Source: Musa acuminata AAA Group (lineage: Eukaryota; Streptophyta; Magnoliopsida; Zingiberales; Musaceae). From it: a stretch of 64,000 nucleotides of DNA. The position numbers and the translations under genes were made by a program. Positions 12,201 to 24,889 of this stretch are shown here, piece by piece. How positions within the stretch are numbered: position 1 is the stretch's first letter; the number at the start of each line of letters is the position of its first letter. The notes beneath the pieces were generated by a model, which was not told where the DNA came from, made no database searches, and saw nothing but the letters and a program-made list of their open reading frames with translations. Location: NCBI RefSeq assembly GCF_036884655.1, contig NC_088335.1:43388501-43452500 (forward strand), in the 5' to 3' direction.

Positions 12201-15200
12201 ATTGATCAATTAATCAAACACAATGTTTCAAAAATAAAAATAAAAATGTTTTAAAGAACTTGGATGTCTTAGTTATAAAAATTACTTTGACATTAGTTTT
12301 AAGTACATATTAGCATTTTTAATGGGCAATTAAAATTCCATGTACAACTCTTAGTTATTTCTACTAGTAGACATCATAAGCTATATGCTAGAGGACTTGG
12401 GTCCATGGATATGTGCATGAAACAAATGGTTATTAATTCAACTCTAATAACTCCTTTAAGCTGATGATTGTTTTAGAATGTAACATCAAATTAATTTAGT
12501 CTAGAATTGTTATGTAAAATTATAAAATATTAACACCGCTGCATGGCTCTGATTGCCAAAGGCCCCAAAACAGTTGGGCACCACAGCATGTGATGGTTGT
12601 ATATCATGCCTTACGATTATCATATACTAGCTCAGTTGCAAGTTGCAACTAGATCATAGTTACAGACATATGGTCCAGATGAAAGACATTTCTTTTTATA
12701 TGTTTCTAGTCAAACGACTTTTGCAAATAGGAAGCTTCCTTGATTTATCAACCTCCCAAAATTAATTGAAAAAAGATGCATGTTCTTATAGCAGTTATGT
12801 AACACCTACAAAATCTAAATCAATACAGGATACAAGTAGGAACCTGATAAATGGTGCCAGTGGGGCATAAATTCAAAAAACAAAACAAGACATAAACAGC
12901 TAACCATATGGCAAGACATATTTAGCTTGCATGCGACAGAAGACTACAAGAATCACAGGTTTCCACATCTATATAACAATCCAGCTATGAAAGGGGGGAA
13001 GATTGGCTCAGATCTTTAGACAAGTTCTCCAAAAGGAGTATGTTATTTGGGTTTGTTGTGGCACACTCTTTAAGAGAATTTGGTTAAGAGATGGGTGATG
13101 GAGAACTTAAGAGATAAAAATTTAATCATTATGTACTAGTTGGCTGCAAAATCAAGTAACAAAAACTGAACTGGTTGCTTCCAGTTATGTCCAGTTGAAC
13201 TGTTATCTGCGAGGTACAAGATGTACCCCAATAAAGATTTGAGGATCAAGAGCATTCACAAGAATTTTAATAATGTACTCACTTAAATCTAAAAAGAAGG
13301 GCATTGCAGATGATGGTTTTGTGGAGGTTTGAATATATAAATCATAACTTACAGCTTCCTGCAAATTCTTAAAATGATTATAAAAATATAAAGACAATGG
13401 TAATTAAGAAGTAATTTTTGATTTATTCATATGCTAACAAAGCATATAATTTACCACAAAAAGGTTACAAGACCGATACATATATTAAGCAGAACTTGAC
13501 AAACCTTAATCAGATCTAGCAATCTCTCAGCTAGCTCTTGATCCACAGAGGTGGCCAGGCTTCCAAACCATGTGAAAACAGTATCAGCACTATGTAGTAT
13601 ATAACAGTAAGATGAGTTCAAAGATGACGCTACCTGATCAAACAAAGAGCATGAAGCTTTATCATATATAAAGAAATTACTTGGATGAGTATAAATAATA
13701 TGAAATATCTTTCTTTCAGTAAGGAAAGCAATTGAAACAGAGTTTATGCAAAACATACAGGTTCGACTTGTATCGCTTGCATGTTTTCTGGCCCAGAACC
13801 TTGAACTCGGAAAAGAGCAACACCATCCTTTGAGTATGTCTCATCAGCAATAGTGTTTTCTGCCACAAAATTCTTATATCCAGAGCTAAGACCACCCTGC
13901 GAATTCAGCATACAAGCTTAAAGAAAGTAATCAGACTTGGAAAGGAAAAGTGCACCAAGAAGAACCAGTTGCAAAGCAAGAGTCTGCTCCTAGAGAAAAG
14001 ATTTCTGTGCAAGTAAACCTTGTATGCTAAGAAGCTCTGGAAAATAGAGAAGAATTGTATGGGTTCTTTTCCTTCATAAAGACGAGCCTAGGAGTACATA
14101 GACAGGAAATGGTTAGCTCTTTTGAATTTAATATAACAGTGATCTGCATAATTTCAACATTAGTTGCAACTGACAAGTCACCTGAACAGCCTGCGACTTT
14201 AGAGATTCAACCGTCTTTCCTGCAAGTGAGATAGCTGCAGTCCTGTCCTCCTGCATAGAGTTGCTTCAGATTACAACAAATACTAGTGAGCTATAAAACG
14301 TGTGGTTGATGATTTCTTCACTATTCCACTATTACCAGTTGCTTGTTTAAATGATGACGTGCATAATTCAAAATGGCTATCAGAAAAGAGACCATTTTTA
14401 AATAAGCCACAAAGAGTTAGAAGCTAACTGCTGTTGTTATGCCACAAAGTATTTCAGTCATCATGATTTGTCAACCATGAAGTATTTGATCTGACTTAAG
14501 ACATAAACTTATGGTTCTTAAGTAACTCATCCAGGTCAAACCACGCACAATACAAGAAATGGAGGAATCAGCATGAAAAATGCAACAACATTGCCAAATC
14601 AATGTAATCGACCTTATTAACCTTTACATTTAAAGAAAGCATATAAATGCCTATCACATTGATTTATTCAAATTTTAACTATTAGATTTTGAGTAGTTCA
14701 GATCGCAATAATCTCATACATCCAGAATGCATCAAGTTTTCAGAAAACAGAAGTTGCACTAGAAATGACCTTCATGGCTTTGTGACTAGAAAATATTCTC
14801 TTCTGCCATGCATCAGCATATCTGCTTGAATCCTTTCCGTTCCACTAAATCTCATTTGTTACCTTTAGTTACTCAATATTTTTGTAATTGTTCCCTTGCC
14901 ATTGTTTTGTTTGGAACATTCCTCATCCTTTTTTACCATCTTTCAAGTTCATTATCCTCTCATCAACCCTAAGCATATTCTCTGGAGGCCCTGATGTCTT
15001 GTTTACATTGATGACCAATTTCCTATGTTCCCAGTATATTTTCTACAACACTAATAACGTAAACCCCACCACCAAATTGCTACATCACTCCATCTCATAA
15101 AGGATGATAAAACCCTATAAAGATTTGCTACAGCAAACCTCATAGTCAACCATACCATGTATTTCCAATAGAGATACTTGCCCATCAGAATCTATAATCC

Positions 15201-18200
15201 TATTAACAAGGCAGTGAATTATATTAGTTGCTTAAGAAGGACCAAACACATTACCATTCACCATAAGACCCCTACTATTTTGAATCAGCTTCATGAATCT
15301 TTTCCACCAATGAGCTTTATTGAGGGTAACACAGTAGACAAAGTAAGAAACTTTAAATGTCTTTTAATTCTTCTAAGAAAGTTGGATCTTCGCCTATACT
15401 TTCTTGCATCACCAATCTGAACTGATCCTTCTAAAAATATTCGGATCTTCCTCTTGACTTCCTTGCACCACCAATCTGAATTGATCCATTATTCCTAACA
15501 CTCCATGAAAATAAAATCCATCTTAATATATCTTTTCCAATATCTTTACATATTTATCTCAACATTTTCATCTTAGTGACACTAACATTTTGGATATACT
15601 GTTTCACAACAGCATTCCAACCCATAAAGCATAAATCGCCTTGCAATTGTCTTATAACCTTTTTATACTTTTCATCTCAAAAATTGTTGTTTCTTTTCCA
15701 AAAATCTCTTAATTTGCATACCTTCAAAGATAAAAATAAAGAAACAAAAACTGCAGTATAGGAGAATAATCATAACCTATGAGATGATACATAATATAAA
15801 CGACCAAAAATTATACAGATATGCTACAAGAAATTGGAAACAAATAAAAGAATGAACTTTGCCACAATGAATATCTAGTCCAGCAAAAATCACTATTCTT
15901 GCACAAAAACATTAATTCTTTTAGCAACAGTTTAGCTAGTACAACATCTTAATCTTAAGTACAACATCCCATGTTCAACATCAACATTTTCTAGGACATA
16001 CTTGGAAAAATGTGCAATGAACTTCTCGCAAAATTTACCTCAATGCTCTTCTTCCCAAACCAAGTACCAATAAGATACTCCTCTTTATCCTCCCCAGGAT
16101 ATGTATATTGAAAAATATAGCAATCTCCACTATAAAACTTAGACTGCTCAGATGGTGGAAGAAGAGTCTTCTCCTTGCCATTTACACGCCAAACCTGTGC
16201 ATTAATTTGAAAATAGGCTTAGGATGCATTTAAAAGCACAACCTGCAAAGAGACACCAGCCTTTTTATGGAGATAAATCTGAATAAGGACAAAGAATTAT
16301 AACAGCACCTGTAAATTTCCAGTGCAGTCAATATATGGTTGAGGTTCTTCTCTCGCAGGAGCAGCTTTTGTGAGACCCTTAACATTTAGTCCTTGGCGTC
16401 TAAGAAGAGCTACAGAAGGAAACAACAGCCTTATAGCTTGCACAACAAGATCTTTATCTAGATCCAAAATATTTTTAAAAGTTTGGGTGTCATCAACTAA
16501 CCTGCAACTTTGCCCCTTCCATCCTCAGATACAGCCACTTCAGTTTTCTGTGTCCACTTATCAAACTTGGAGCGAAATGATACAGTCTCAAAACCCTCGA
16601 TTATGCGAATAAAATGAGCATGTGGTCTGGCAGGTTCACGTAGTAATTCCTGTATGCTATATGTGCATTAACATATAGAACCCACAATGAATTGAAATTA
16701 AAGTTTCTAAAAGGCCTTTGAGATTCTAAATGGAATTTTTCAAAAAGCAAGTTGTTTGTGGCCAAGAAAACAGGCTAAAAGACAAGTTACAGTGAATAGA
16801 ATAGGCTGTCCCATGATCAAATCACACTAACGATACATGAAAATCAAATCAGCGCAACTGGTCCTTTCTCTTTATTTTTAGCACCTCTGATGAACCTGCA
16901 ATAGGGATTCACCTCCACAACCATTCAAAAGAACCACCCTGACTTTCAAATATGGACATATAACCTAAAAACCACCTCCATGGTTTCACTATGGTTGGCC
17001 CTAATGGCTCCTCACAATGCTGCTGCCATTGTCCTTGGTGGATTCCACTACCTTTGCAGGGCCAAGACTTAGTGCCCACACAACACAGGAGGCCAAATGG
17101 AAGGTTGAATATTGCTCACCTCTGATTGGCCAAAGTATGACGCACCACTTATAACTTCCAAAAGGACCCTGATTTTCTTAAGGAGGTGGACGTACTATAT
17201 GCAAAGGAATCATGTCAAGACTTTCATTTCACATGTATGCAGGTGAGATTACACAAATGATGCCCAAGAGAATAAAAGATGAAACTCAAGAAAGCAATGA
17301 ATTTACTTCTGCTGCGGATGTTGCATTTTTCCTCTCCTCAAGAGATGTGTTTCTGCCCATCCATATATAAACTTCAATTCCACAATCCAGCAAGTAGCAT
17401 TTATTTGTATCTAATAAGTCCCTTGTCAATGAATCAGCTTCAACGGGCAAAGCTTGCCCTTTCACAACACTGAAAAGGAAAATGGTTCTATCAGTGATGT
17501 GCATCAAGTAATTCTGTTACAAGTTGATTCTATGGTTAACGTGAAACTCCAGAAATGTGCCTTGATAATGAATTACCATAGCAGTTTTGTGGAGGAGGGC
17601 TCAGCTTTTTTATCTTCTTCAGATGCTGCCTTTCGTGGAAGAGGAGCAAAGCCACCAAACAATCCCCAAAACTCTCCAGCCTCCGCATCAGCCATCAACT
17701 TCCCATCCTCTATCAATTATGCACCAAGTCAGAAAGACTAAAAAGTCTTTTGTTGTCAGTAAAACCTCACATCAGAACTTTCAAAAGAGAACTTACCGAC
17801 AGCTGCCACTTCGGACTTCCCCTCATGGTAAGTATCCTTGAGATGTTGTACAACTTCAAGAGCTTTAGCTCTCTCTTGAATAGATGAATTAGATCCATTA
17901 AACTGGAAAATTTTGGACTTTGTATCCAGGATGAATATGTCATCATGATTAAGAGATGATCGAGCAAAAGGAACCTGATGATAAAAAAACTTAAAAATAT
18001 TAAGTGAGATTCTTCCACTACATAATTTCAAATAAGATTAGTTACACAAATGACTTGCCTCTTTGACATGGACAACATGTTTTCCTCTGCAAACAAATAA
18101 TCGTGTGGTGTGCTCTTGCTCATTAATTTCAGTATGTTTGAAACCAGATGAGACCCCACCTTGCTGTGGTATAATGCAAGGTTTGAAATAAGAGAGGAAT

Positions 18201-21200
18201 TTCTCAGTCTCATGGCCTTGTATTTCACGATATTGAACAGCACGGCTCCCAAGGGCTGCATCTAGTTCAACAGTTTTAATAGCAGCAGTTCCAGCTTCGT
18301 CCTGTAGACATTAATGTTTAAGACCAATCATTGACAACATTATTCTTCAAAAAGTAGTAGTTCAAGCAACAATATATTGAATGTATGGACTTCCATCTGA
18401 CCTGACTAGTATCTTTACCAAGCCAATAGTGGATATCATGACGAAGGGCACCACTTTTTAAGGCAGTTGTCTGTGCAAAGAACAAAGATTCAATAGCTTC
18501 AACATTTGACAAACACTGATCTCACAAAATATAACAGTTTGGAAAAAGTAAATATAGAATCGCAAAGTGGAAAAACAATATACGTAATAATATGTCTAGT
18601 TCCTTGAGAACAAAGAGAATTTTGAACTTTACATCCTGAAGAAGACACTATTAAGCATGGAGTAAATTGACAACAGGTAGGATACTCACAAATTTCACCC
18701 AATTTGACTAACTACCTAGGCAACCCAAACCCAAAACCAACCTCAAACCCGACTTTTGTCACCTAGTAGACTACTGAACTCAAACCAAACCCAATTAAAA
18801 GGTAGCCGAACATGATTTAAACAGGCTCAGGTAGACTCAATTACCTGAAGTACCAACCCACAGGGCTTAAGAGTGTTTGTAACATGACTACCAAAAATCC
18901 AATGTGCTGTCATTACCATAAAATATTAGGAATGCCAACAGCACTGGACCCATGAATTTCATCTATTTGAATCCAAACCTGTCTCTGTACCGATTTTTCT
19001 AGTCAAACTCATCACAAACCTGATTAAAGGGAACCCAAACCCAGTTTAAGCTGCTCAAGTATATTCAGATATTCAAAAAATCTTGACCAGACGTCGTTCC
19101 TATTGGCATGAGGCATGTTCAGTAATTATTCTCAAATTATTGACCTTACAGCATAATAGATTAAAGAAATTGCAAAGACCAAGGAAAGAGGAGACACCAT
19201 GACTTGACAGTTAACAGTAAAATTCCTCCTATGAGCTGCACCAAAATCATGTTACTTTATCCACAAAATTGAAAAATACTGAATGGAACAACTGCAGACT
19301 AAATGAACAAAAGTACATATATACAACTTAATGAGAATGGCATATTGCATTCTCTCATGCTATTTTTTAATATAGTCACAAACTTAATAAATTAAATTTT
19401 TTTAACCCCATCTTCTCCAACTTGCCTTAACTGTTTCTTTTCTAGAGAGAAAAAAACCTTAGAGTGTACAAGCATGATCTCAGATGATAGTCTAAGTTCA
19501 TTCTCATGAATCTACAGAAAAATACTGGCAACAAATAAACGACAGGGTCAGCATTTCTAGAAAAGACTAATAAATAACCTTTAAAATGATGTATGAATCT
19601 CCAGTAAAGAATTTTCCATGGGAAGAACTTGGTACAGGGACTGGGCAAAAATTCTCGATTCGCCATATCTCCAATCCACTGTTTGTTGTTAAGGAAATCA
19701 AAAGCCAGTACATAACACCATGTGAAGAACCATCGAAGGCTAATAACAGCAACAAATAGACAAATTTCAATAACATATACCACCTTTACCTGCAGGGTAC
19801 AACATACTACTATTTAGCTATACCGTTTTTATGATTATCTTGCTGAAAAATGTGCACTAGAACAGCTTTAATCTGGACTCAGCCTTAAAAGTCTCCAGGT
19901 TCAGGATCCACTTGATGAGAACTGCAAATGCTTTTCCACTGCATTAGTTATTCTACACAATCTTACCACTCTTCAGACCATATATTTGATCTGCTTCCTC
20001 CAAAATGTTGTACAATTTTATTTTCAGGCAAGTCAACAATTAACCTATCCAGTTTCCATCTCAACATGGCATCAAGCATTGAAAAAAGAGCCTAGAATTC
20101 CACAACCTTTTCATTTACTTGTATCCTAAATTTAGGGTACAAGGTCAAAGGCCAAAGTCGATTCAAACCATTATTGATGATAATCCAATGCAAAAAAACT
20201 TTAGGGTACAACTTTGATTAAATTCATGTTCAATTATACAATCAGATGGACGCGAGACATTTAAGAAAGTTCCATCATTTTATAAATTAAGTCTCATCAA
20301 TCAAGTTAGTCTGCTCTCCGATTTTTGGACCATGTTAACTACATTTCTCTTATGATTTCTTCCAGGTTTTTGGGTAATCTTAATCATAGATGTTGATAAT
20401 ACCAACTCTTCTATTTTGTTAATTATTATGATATCCTTACATATCTCAGATTAAACAACAACAAAATTGGAAGGTGAACCAACAGAGAATTAAGTACGAT
20501 AAAAGGAAGCTATTGTGAGGATACGCCTTTTGGCCAGCTCCTTGAAAAGCTGAATCAACATTCTTCATGGAGACAGCCATACTAGAAGTGCTATCTAATG
20601 GTTTCGGCTTCGAGTCAACAGCAGCAGGATTCTGCATAAAGACAATCAGAGATAGGCATTAGCCCAAAGCAAATCAAGCAATCTAACTTATCACACTTGC
20701 TAACTAGACAACATGATGAGTAACTATATATATTCTCAGCGAATAATCATCTCAAACAAATTTCCAATGTGCATCACTTTCCAAATCTGTATATGATTTT
20801 AAAAAATATATGGTAGTTTCCTCAGAAGTTTTCATTTCTCTGAAAATCAGTATTACATGCACTTAAAAGAGAAAAGAGGATCCTTTCTTTTTTTTCGGAC
20901 AACATGTTATAAGAAAATAGTTAGCATCAAAATATAATGCATAACTAAAAATCGACACCACAGTAAAAGGTAAAGAGATACAAAGATCTGTAATAAGCTT
21001 GCTCTGTCAAAAAAACTGTTTTCCCATCAAATATGCAAATTGATCAAGCATTTCCATGAAGTTATATGTCAAAATGAAGTTATGTACACAACAACATTCA
21101 TGACAACTGGTTGGAAACTTTATAACAAGAAAAACAGTCTTTAATGAGAAGTATTCACCAAGAATGATTGCAATTCAGCACTGCACTTTTAAGTCATAAG

Positions 21201-21938
21201 GTCCACCACAAAAATACACTAATTCAAACAAGCAGACCAACGGAAGAAAATAAAAGAAGAGAATAATGAATGTCACGTCTAAACATGTCAGACCATGTAC
21301 ATGCAGGGAATCAATAAAGAACATACATCAGCAACATGATGGGCAATATTTGTTCATCATACAATTGGAGATTATCGTCAAAAATTCCAAGTTAAAACCT
21401 CCAGAGCACTCATATTTAAAGAAAGAATTCTTTAGAAAAAATGCAAATTCCTTGGAGACCCAACAATGACTCGTTGTAACGTGCATTGGAATCACACAAA
21501 CACAAACAGATGAGATATAGATAACATCATAACATTACAGACTTCAGATTGCGCCAGCGTCAAAACTTCAGGAGGATCATACAGAAAGATGGACTCGGAC
21601 AGATTCAATAATCTTAAGAGTAACCCTATAGACCAAATTAATCACCAAGCCATCATGCAATCGATCATGTGAAATTTCAGAAACCAATAGAATTCAAGAA
21701 CTTCCAGATCGCAAACAACACAAAACTCGCAAGAACAAGTTTCAGACGCGTCTTGTGTCAAAATACGAGCCAAGTGGCTCGAAAGACGATACTTTATCAG
21801 AAGAATTGAAGCGAATTCCAACCCCAGCACCCTCAAACACAATCACGCACGCAGAAAGATCATCCAAACATGCGATAAGAGATAAAAACCAATCCGCCTC
21901 TTCACCTTAGACGAAGCCTCACGACTTGCCATCGCCAT
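9205..21938 (-). CDS. VLN4: Villin (VLN4/VLN5 type), actin-bundling protein
   Basis: Villins bind, bundle, cap and sever actin filaments, often under calcium control. The reconstruction has 23 coding exons, all phases consistent, 990 codons with stop (989 residues). Exons 5'-3': 21938-21906, 20631-20525, 19678-19579, 18470-18402, 18301-18059, 17974-17797, 17709-17577, 17469-17307, 16649-16502, 16409-16309, 16194-16039, 14250-14182, 14087-14019, 13896-13759, 13633-13505, 11789-11642, 11509-11499, 11399-11259, 11164-11039, 10841-10776, 10014-9696, 9602-9394, 9318-9205. Six gelsolin repeats (for example [46 protein letters not shown]) run to about residue 755. A basic, Ser/Pro-rich linker ([20 protein letters not shown]) follows, then a headpiece ending [16 protein letters not shown]. 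The usual family start MAVSMKNVD is at 20580; an in-frame upstream ATG adds 28 residues. One exon is 11 nt; one intron is GC-AG. Confidence 0.92.
11499..11509 (-). other. VLN4: 11-nt villin microexon
   Basis: The preceding exon ends in phase 1 after FSK (AAA G|GT) and the next begins VTEVFNF in phase 0. Direct joining breaks the frame. The 11 bases GCACTCTGAAG, flanked by AG and GTGTGT on the minus strand, restore it and give FSKGTLKVTEVFNF. Related villins have three or four residues here (as in KEVLKVTE), which supports the microexon. Its acceptor has a poor pyrimidine tract. Confidence 0.85.
11790..13504 (-). other. Long villin intron (1.7 kb)
   Basis: AT-rich intron between the LLDLIK exon and the PNIQTK exon. 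Short open frames occur but nothing recognisable. No embedded gene, RNA or complete transposon was seen. Confidence 0.7.
14251..16038 (-). other. Long villin intron (1.8 kb) with a small internal duplication
   Basis: An AT-rich intron between the KKSIE and EDRTAA exons. Two related stretches about 62 bp apart, near 15376-15425 and 15438-15490, share CACCAATCTGAA and TTGATCC-type landmarks, so part of it arose by local duplication or from an old repeat. No coding domain was seen. Confidence 0.55.
17975..18058 (-). other. VLN4: GC-AG intron in villin
   Basis: The exon ends HVVHVKE at GAG|GCAAGT and resumes with CAG|GTTCCTTTT (VPFARSS). Every donor position except the C at +2 matches the consensus, as is typical of GC-AG introns. 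No GT nearby keeps the conserved protein in frame. Confidence 0.88.
18471..21905 (-). other. Three long 5' villin introns
   Basis: Introns at 18471-19578, 19679-20524 and 20632-21905 take up most of this stretch. The first contains CAAACCCAAACCC-like direct motifs around 18720-19050, a composition often left by old repeats. Otherwise nothing is recognisable. Confidence 0.6.
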
Positions 21939-22099
21939 ACCCAATAAACAAGCACAGAGATCAATTCAGAAACCAGATCGGCCCCTGGGCCGGGAGAAGA
22001 CCTCGGGAACGATCAGAAAAATTATATAATTCCGTCGCTTTCTCCCGAATCAGGGGTGCGACGGCACAACCCATCTAGAACAAGAGAAGTGTAGGAGTC

Positions 22100-22265
22100 G
22101 GGCAAAAAATCAGAGAAAAATCGCACCTTTGATTACTCAAAGCAAGAAGCGATGACGCCACCACCTATCGACAACCATTGAGCGAAGGGGCAAGTGGTAG
22201 GGCAAAGAATAAAAAGGGAAGAAAAACCGCACCTTTGCTCGTTCAAAGCGAACGGCGCGACCGAC
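22100..22265 (-). promoter_or_regulatory. Villin 5' leader region with duplicated donor-like site
   Basis: Two related segments about 106 bp apart both carry CGCACCTTTG, which on the minus strand reads CAAAG|GTGCG, a good splice donor (GT at 22126-22125 and 22232-22231). A possible acceptor, TTGTTCTAG, ends near 22074. The upstream donor would give a leader intron of about 160 bp; the other would be too short for a plant intron. No transcript evidence is available. Confidence 0.4.
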
Positions 22266-22654
22266 TCGAGGATCGGACAGGGAGGCACGAAGCGAACCCT
22301 ACCGAGCAGCTCGATCGATCTCCAAGGCCACCGGTGTCGAAAGAGAAATAGTCGCCACCAAACAGCCCAAAATAATATTAAGGGAGAGAGAGAATGATAG
22401 GGGAAGGCGTGCCTGTCACTATTTGGATCCCAAAAGCATCGCCGTAAGTAATAAAATATTAAATTACCCAGACGTATTACCCGAGTTACGGAACAGCTCT
22501 ACTGTGGCTCCCACACCATCGACCAGTCAACAAGTCGGTACCTTCATCGGTACACGGTTTCCGTCCGTGTCTGTTCCAGAGGTCACACAGGCACCATGAT
22601 TAATCGCTTCGAGAGTGGGGCCCGCAACGCGTGTGCGCTGTTCGACTCCGTCTG

Positions 22655-22945
22655 AGATCTTACGTGGCAGGTCCCGGACCGTCGGTTCGGGAGGATGCAT
22701 GCACGGCATCGCCATTTGGTTCGAGGAATCAGATGCCTCGTGGTTGGTGCCCGATCGGGAACGCCGAGAGCGAGGCGGTCCGGTCGGACCCGCTCGGGCT
22801 CCGGCGAGACCGGATTACGAGACGGACACGCCAAATCCCAATCCCGGGAAGCTCGTCAATCAGCTGTTCCGTCCACGACAGCCGTCTGACCACGTGTAGC
22901 GTCCGAGCAGGTTCCCGAAGTAGGGACTGCCCCAGCCACGTGTTC
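22655..22945 (-). promoter_or_regulatory. G-box/ABRE group upstream of villin
   Basis: CACGTG occurs at 22891-22896 and 22937-22942, and ACGTGGC at 22662-22668, in a GC-rich block 720-1000 bp upstream of the villin ATG. ACGT cores of this kind bind bZIP and bHLH factors. Grouping three in under 300 bp is suggestive only. Open frames here look like by-products of high GC. Confidence 0.4.
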
Positions 22946-22990
22946 ACTCCAACAAGACGACATGTCGTACGGCAGCCTAGCTGGATTATT

Positions 22991-24500
22991 CATGTCGCTT
23001 GTGGTCGGTTGAATATCCCCAAAAAAAAAGAAAAGAAAGAAAACTCCGAAGTATTTATTTAATTATTTTTCACTCGTCCGATCTAATTTTAGAAAATATT
23101 TTTCAAAATAAAATTGATTTATTAATTTCAAATACCTAATACTATCGATGTTTATAGCATCAGCACTCAAAATATAGGAGAGCAAATCAGGCAAAGACAG
23201 ATAAGCTTGAATAAGCATATTTTTGTCTACAAATCAGTACATTGATTTTCCACGTAAGAAATATAAAAATAAAAAAAATGAGATAAGCATATCAAAAATA
23301 CATCGAAGGCTAAAAAAAATTATTAAAAAATATATTTTTTGACATTATTGGAAGGGATTAAAAAAATGATTTGAGAGTCTTTTGCGTACGTAAAAAAGAT
23401 GTTCATCCCCTCAAGTTTTGTTGAATAAGGATTTCAGTATAAAACATATGGAGGTAAACGATGATATCTTTATTGACTTTTTAAGTACCTCTCGAATTTT
23501 TGGAATCTAGTCGCTTCGCGTGGGATGATAAAATAGGTCATAAAAAAATAATAATCAATTAAAAAATAGTGAACTTCATCTAAGTGATTCAACACTTTTT
23601 TTTACATACATTAATTTTTAAAATTATAAGTATCGTTGAGTTAATCTAACACTTTTTTTTTTCTCTCGTCCTTCCTTCCGTCGTCTTCTTGCTACTAATG
23701 TGACGATGAAATTATAGGAATAAAACGAAACAATACCGATAAATGATAAAATGCTTAATGTATTTTTTTATTTAAAAATATGAAAGAGATTTAAAAAAAT
23801 CAAATGTTGTGTTATTCAAAACTCCAATTATTACATCTCTTTTTTATCATTTTATACCTTAGAATGTACTGTTGTATTCCTTATAAATAGATAGAAACAA
23901 TCGAAATAATTGAGAAAAGGAAATTTTTCTTTCTGAGGATACTCAAAAGAAAACGAATATAATGAAATAGTTGGAGCATATAGCTCAAAGGATTATGTCT
24001 GATAGATATGAACTATAGTGTCTAAGGGGTTTGATTTCTTCATCATCCATAACTTTTCCTTTTTGGAATGACCTTTCATAAAAAGACCTTTTTAGGGGTT
24101 TGATTTCTTTTTTTGAATTGACAAGGGAGAGTAGAAAAATCAAGAGAGAGAAAGGGGACACAAACTATGACTTTTTTAGGCTATATCTCTCCTTCCTCTT
24201 CCTCTTCCTCTTCCTCTTCTCCTCCTCCTCTCTCTCTCTTTCTCTCTCTAATAATTTTATTGCCTCTTCTTTTCTCTTCTTCTTCCTTTGGAATTTGTTG
24301 AGATAGATGTCCTTTTAATGTGTATATATGATGTTGATATTAATAAAATATCTCCATTATGATTTAATTTGATTTAAAAAAATAAAATTATTATTATTAT
24401 TATTATTTATGTATATTAAAAATAGAATCACATGAGCCTTGTGATCATATCGGCTCCCATTAGATGTACACAAAGATCCAAAAGAACTACTATGAATCAA
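22991..24500. other. AT-rich intergenic spacer
   Basis: The divergent spacer between villin and the O-acetyltransferase gene. It contains a CT-rich tract at about 24180-24290 and short A/T runs. No gene was seen. Confidence 0.5.
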
Positions 24501-24518
24501 CTAGGTTTTCCCTCACGT

Positions 24519-24562
24519 TGACTTGACTCTCCATGTTGACTTGTGCACCGCGTGTTTGACTA
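24519..24562 (+). promoter_or_regulatory. Cluster of four W-boxes
   Basis: TTGACT occurs at 24519-24524, 24524-24529, 24537-24542 and 24557-24562, the first two sharing one base. This is 330-370 bp upstream of the O-acetyltransferase ATG. TTGAC[CT] is the established WRKY binding site. Confidence 0.65.
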
Positions 24563-24889
24563 TTAGATATGCCGTTGGATTCTGTGTCACACGGTTCTAA
24601 CGTTCTGAAGCCCTTCAGACAACACATGTTTTCCGAATTTTCGCAGCAGTTTTCGCTAACAAGTGCTTCGGTCCAAAAGTGTTTTTATTAACAAAAACAT
24701 TGTTGCAAGAAAATAATAGGAAGACCGGCGGGAGATCCGGTCACCGACTCGCTTCGTTCTACCTCCTGTCCGAAAGCGCTAAGAGATAGGGTCCGGAAGG
24801 GTCGGGTCACCGCTTTCCTTTCTGCCCCCTTTCCTCCTCTCCACACAAAAGAGACGAACCAGCATGCGCTTCTCCTCCCGTCGCCGCCG

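Noticed and set aside
14888..15761. Open frames in a villin intron as a nested gene
   Set aside because: They are short, lack recognisable motifs, and lie in AT-rich intron sequence with an internal duplication.
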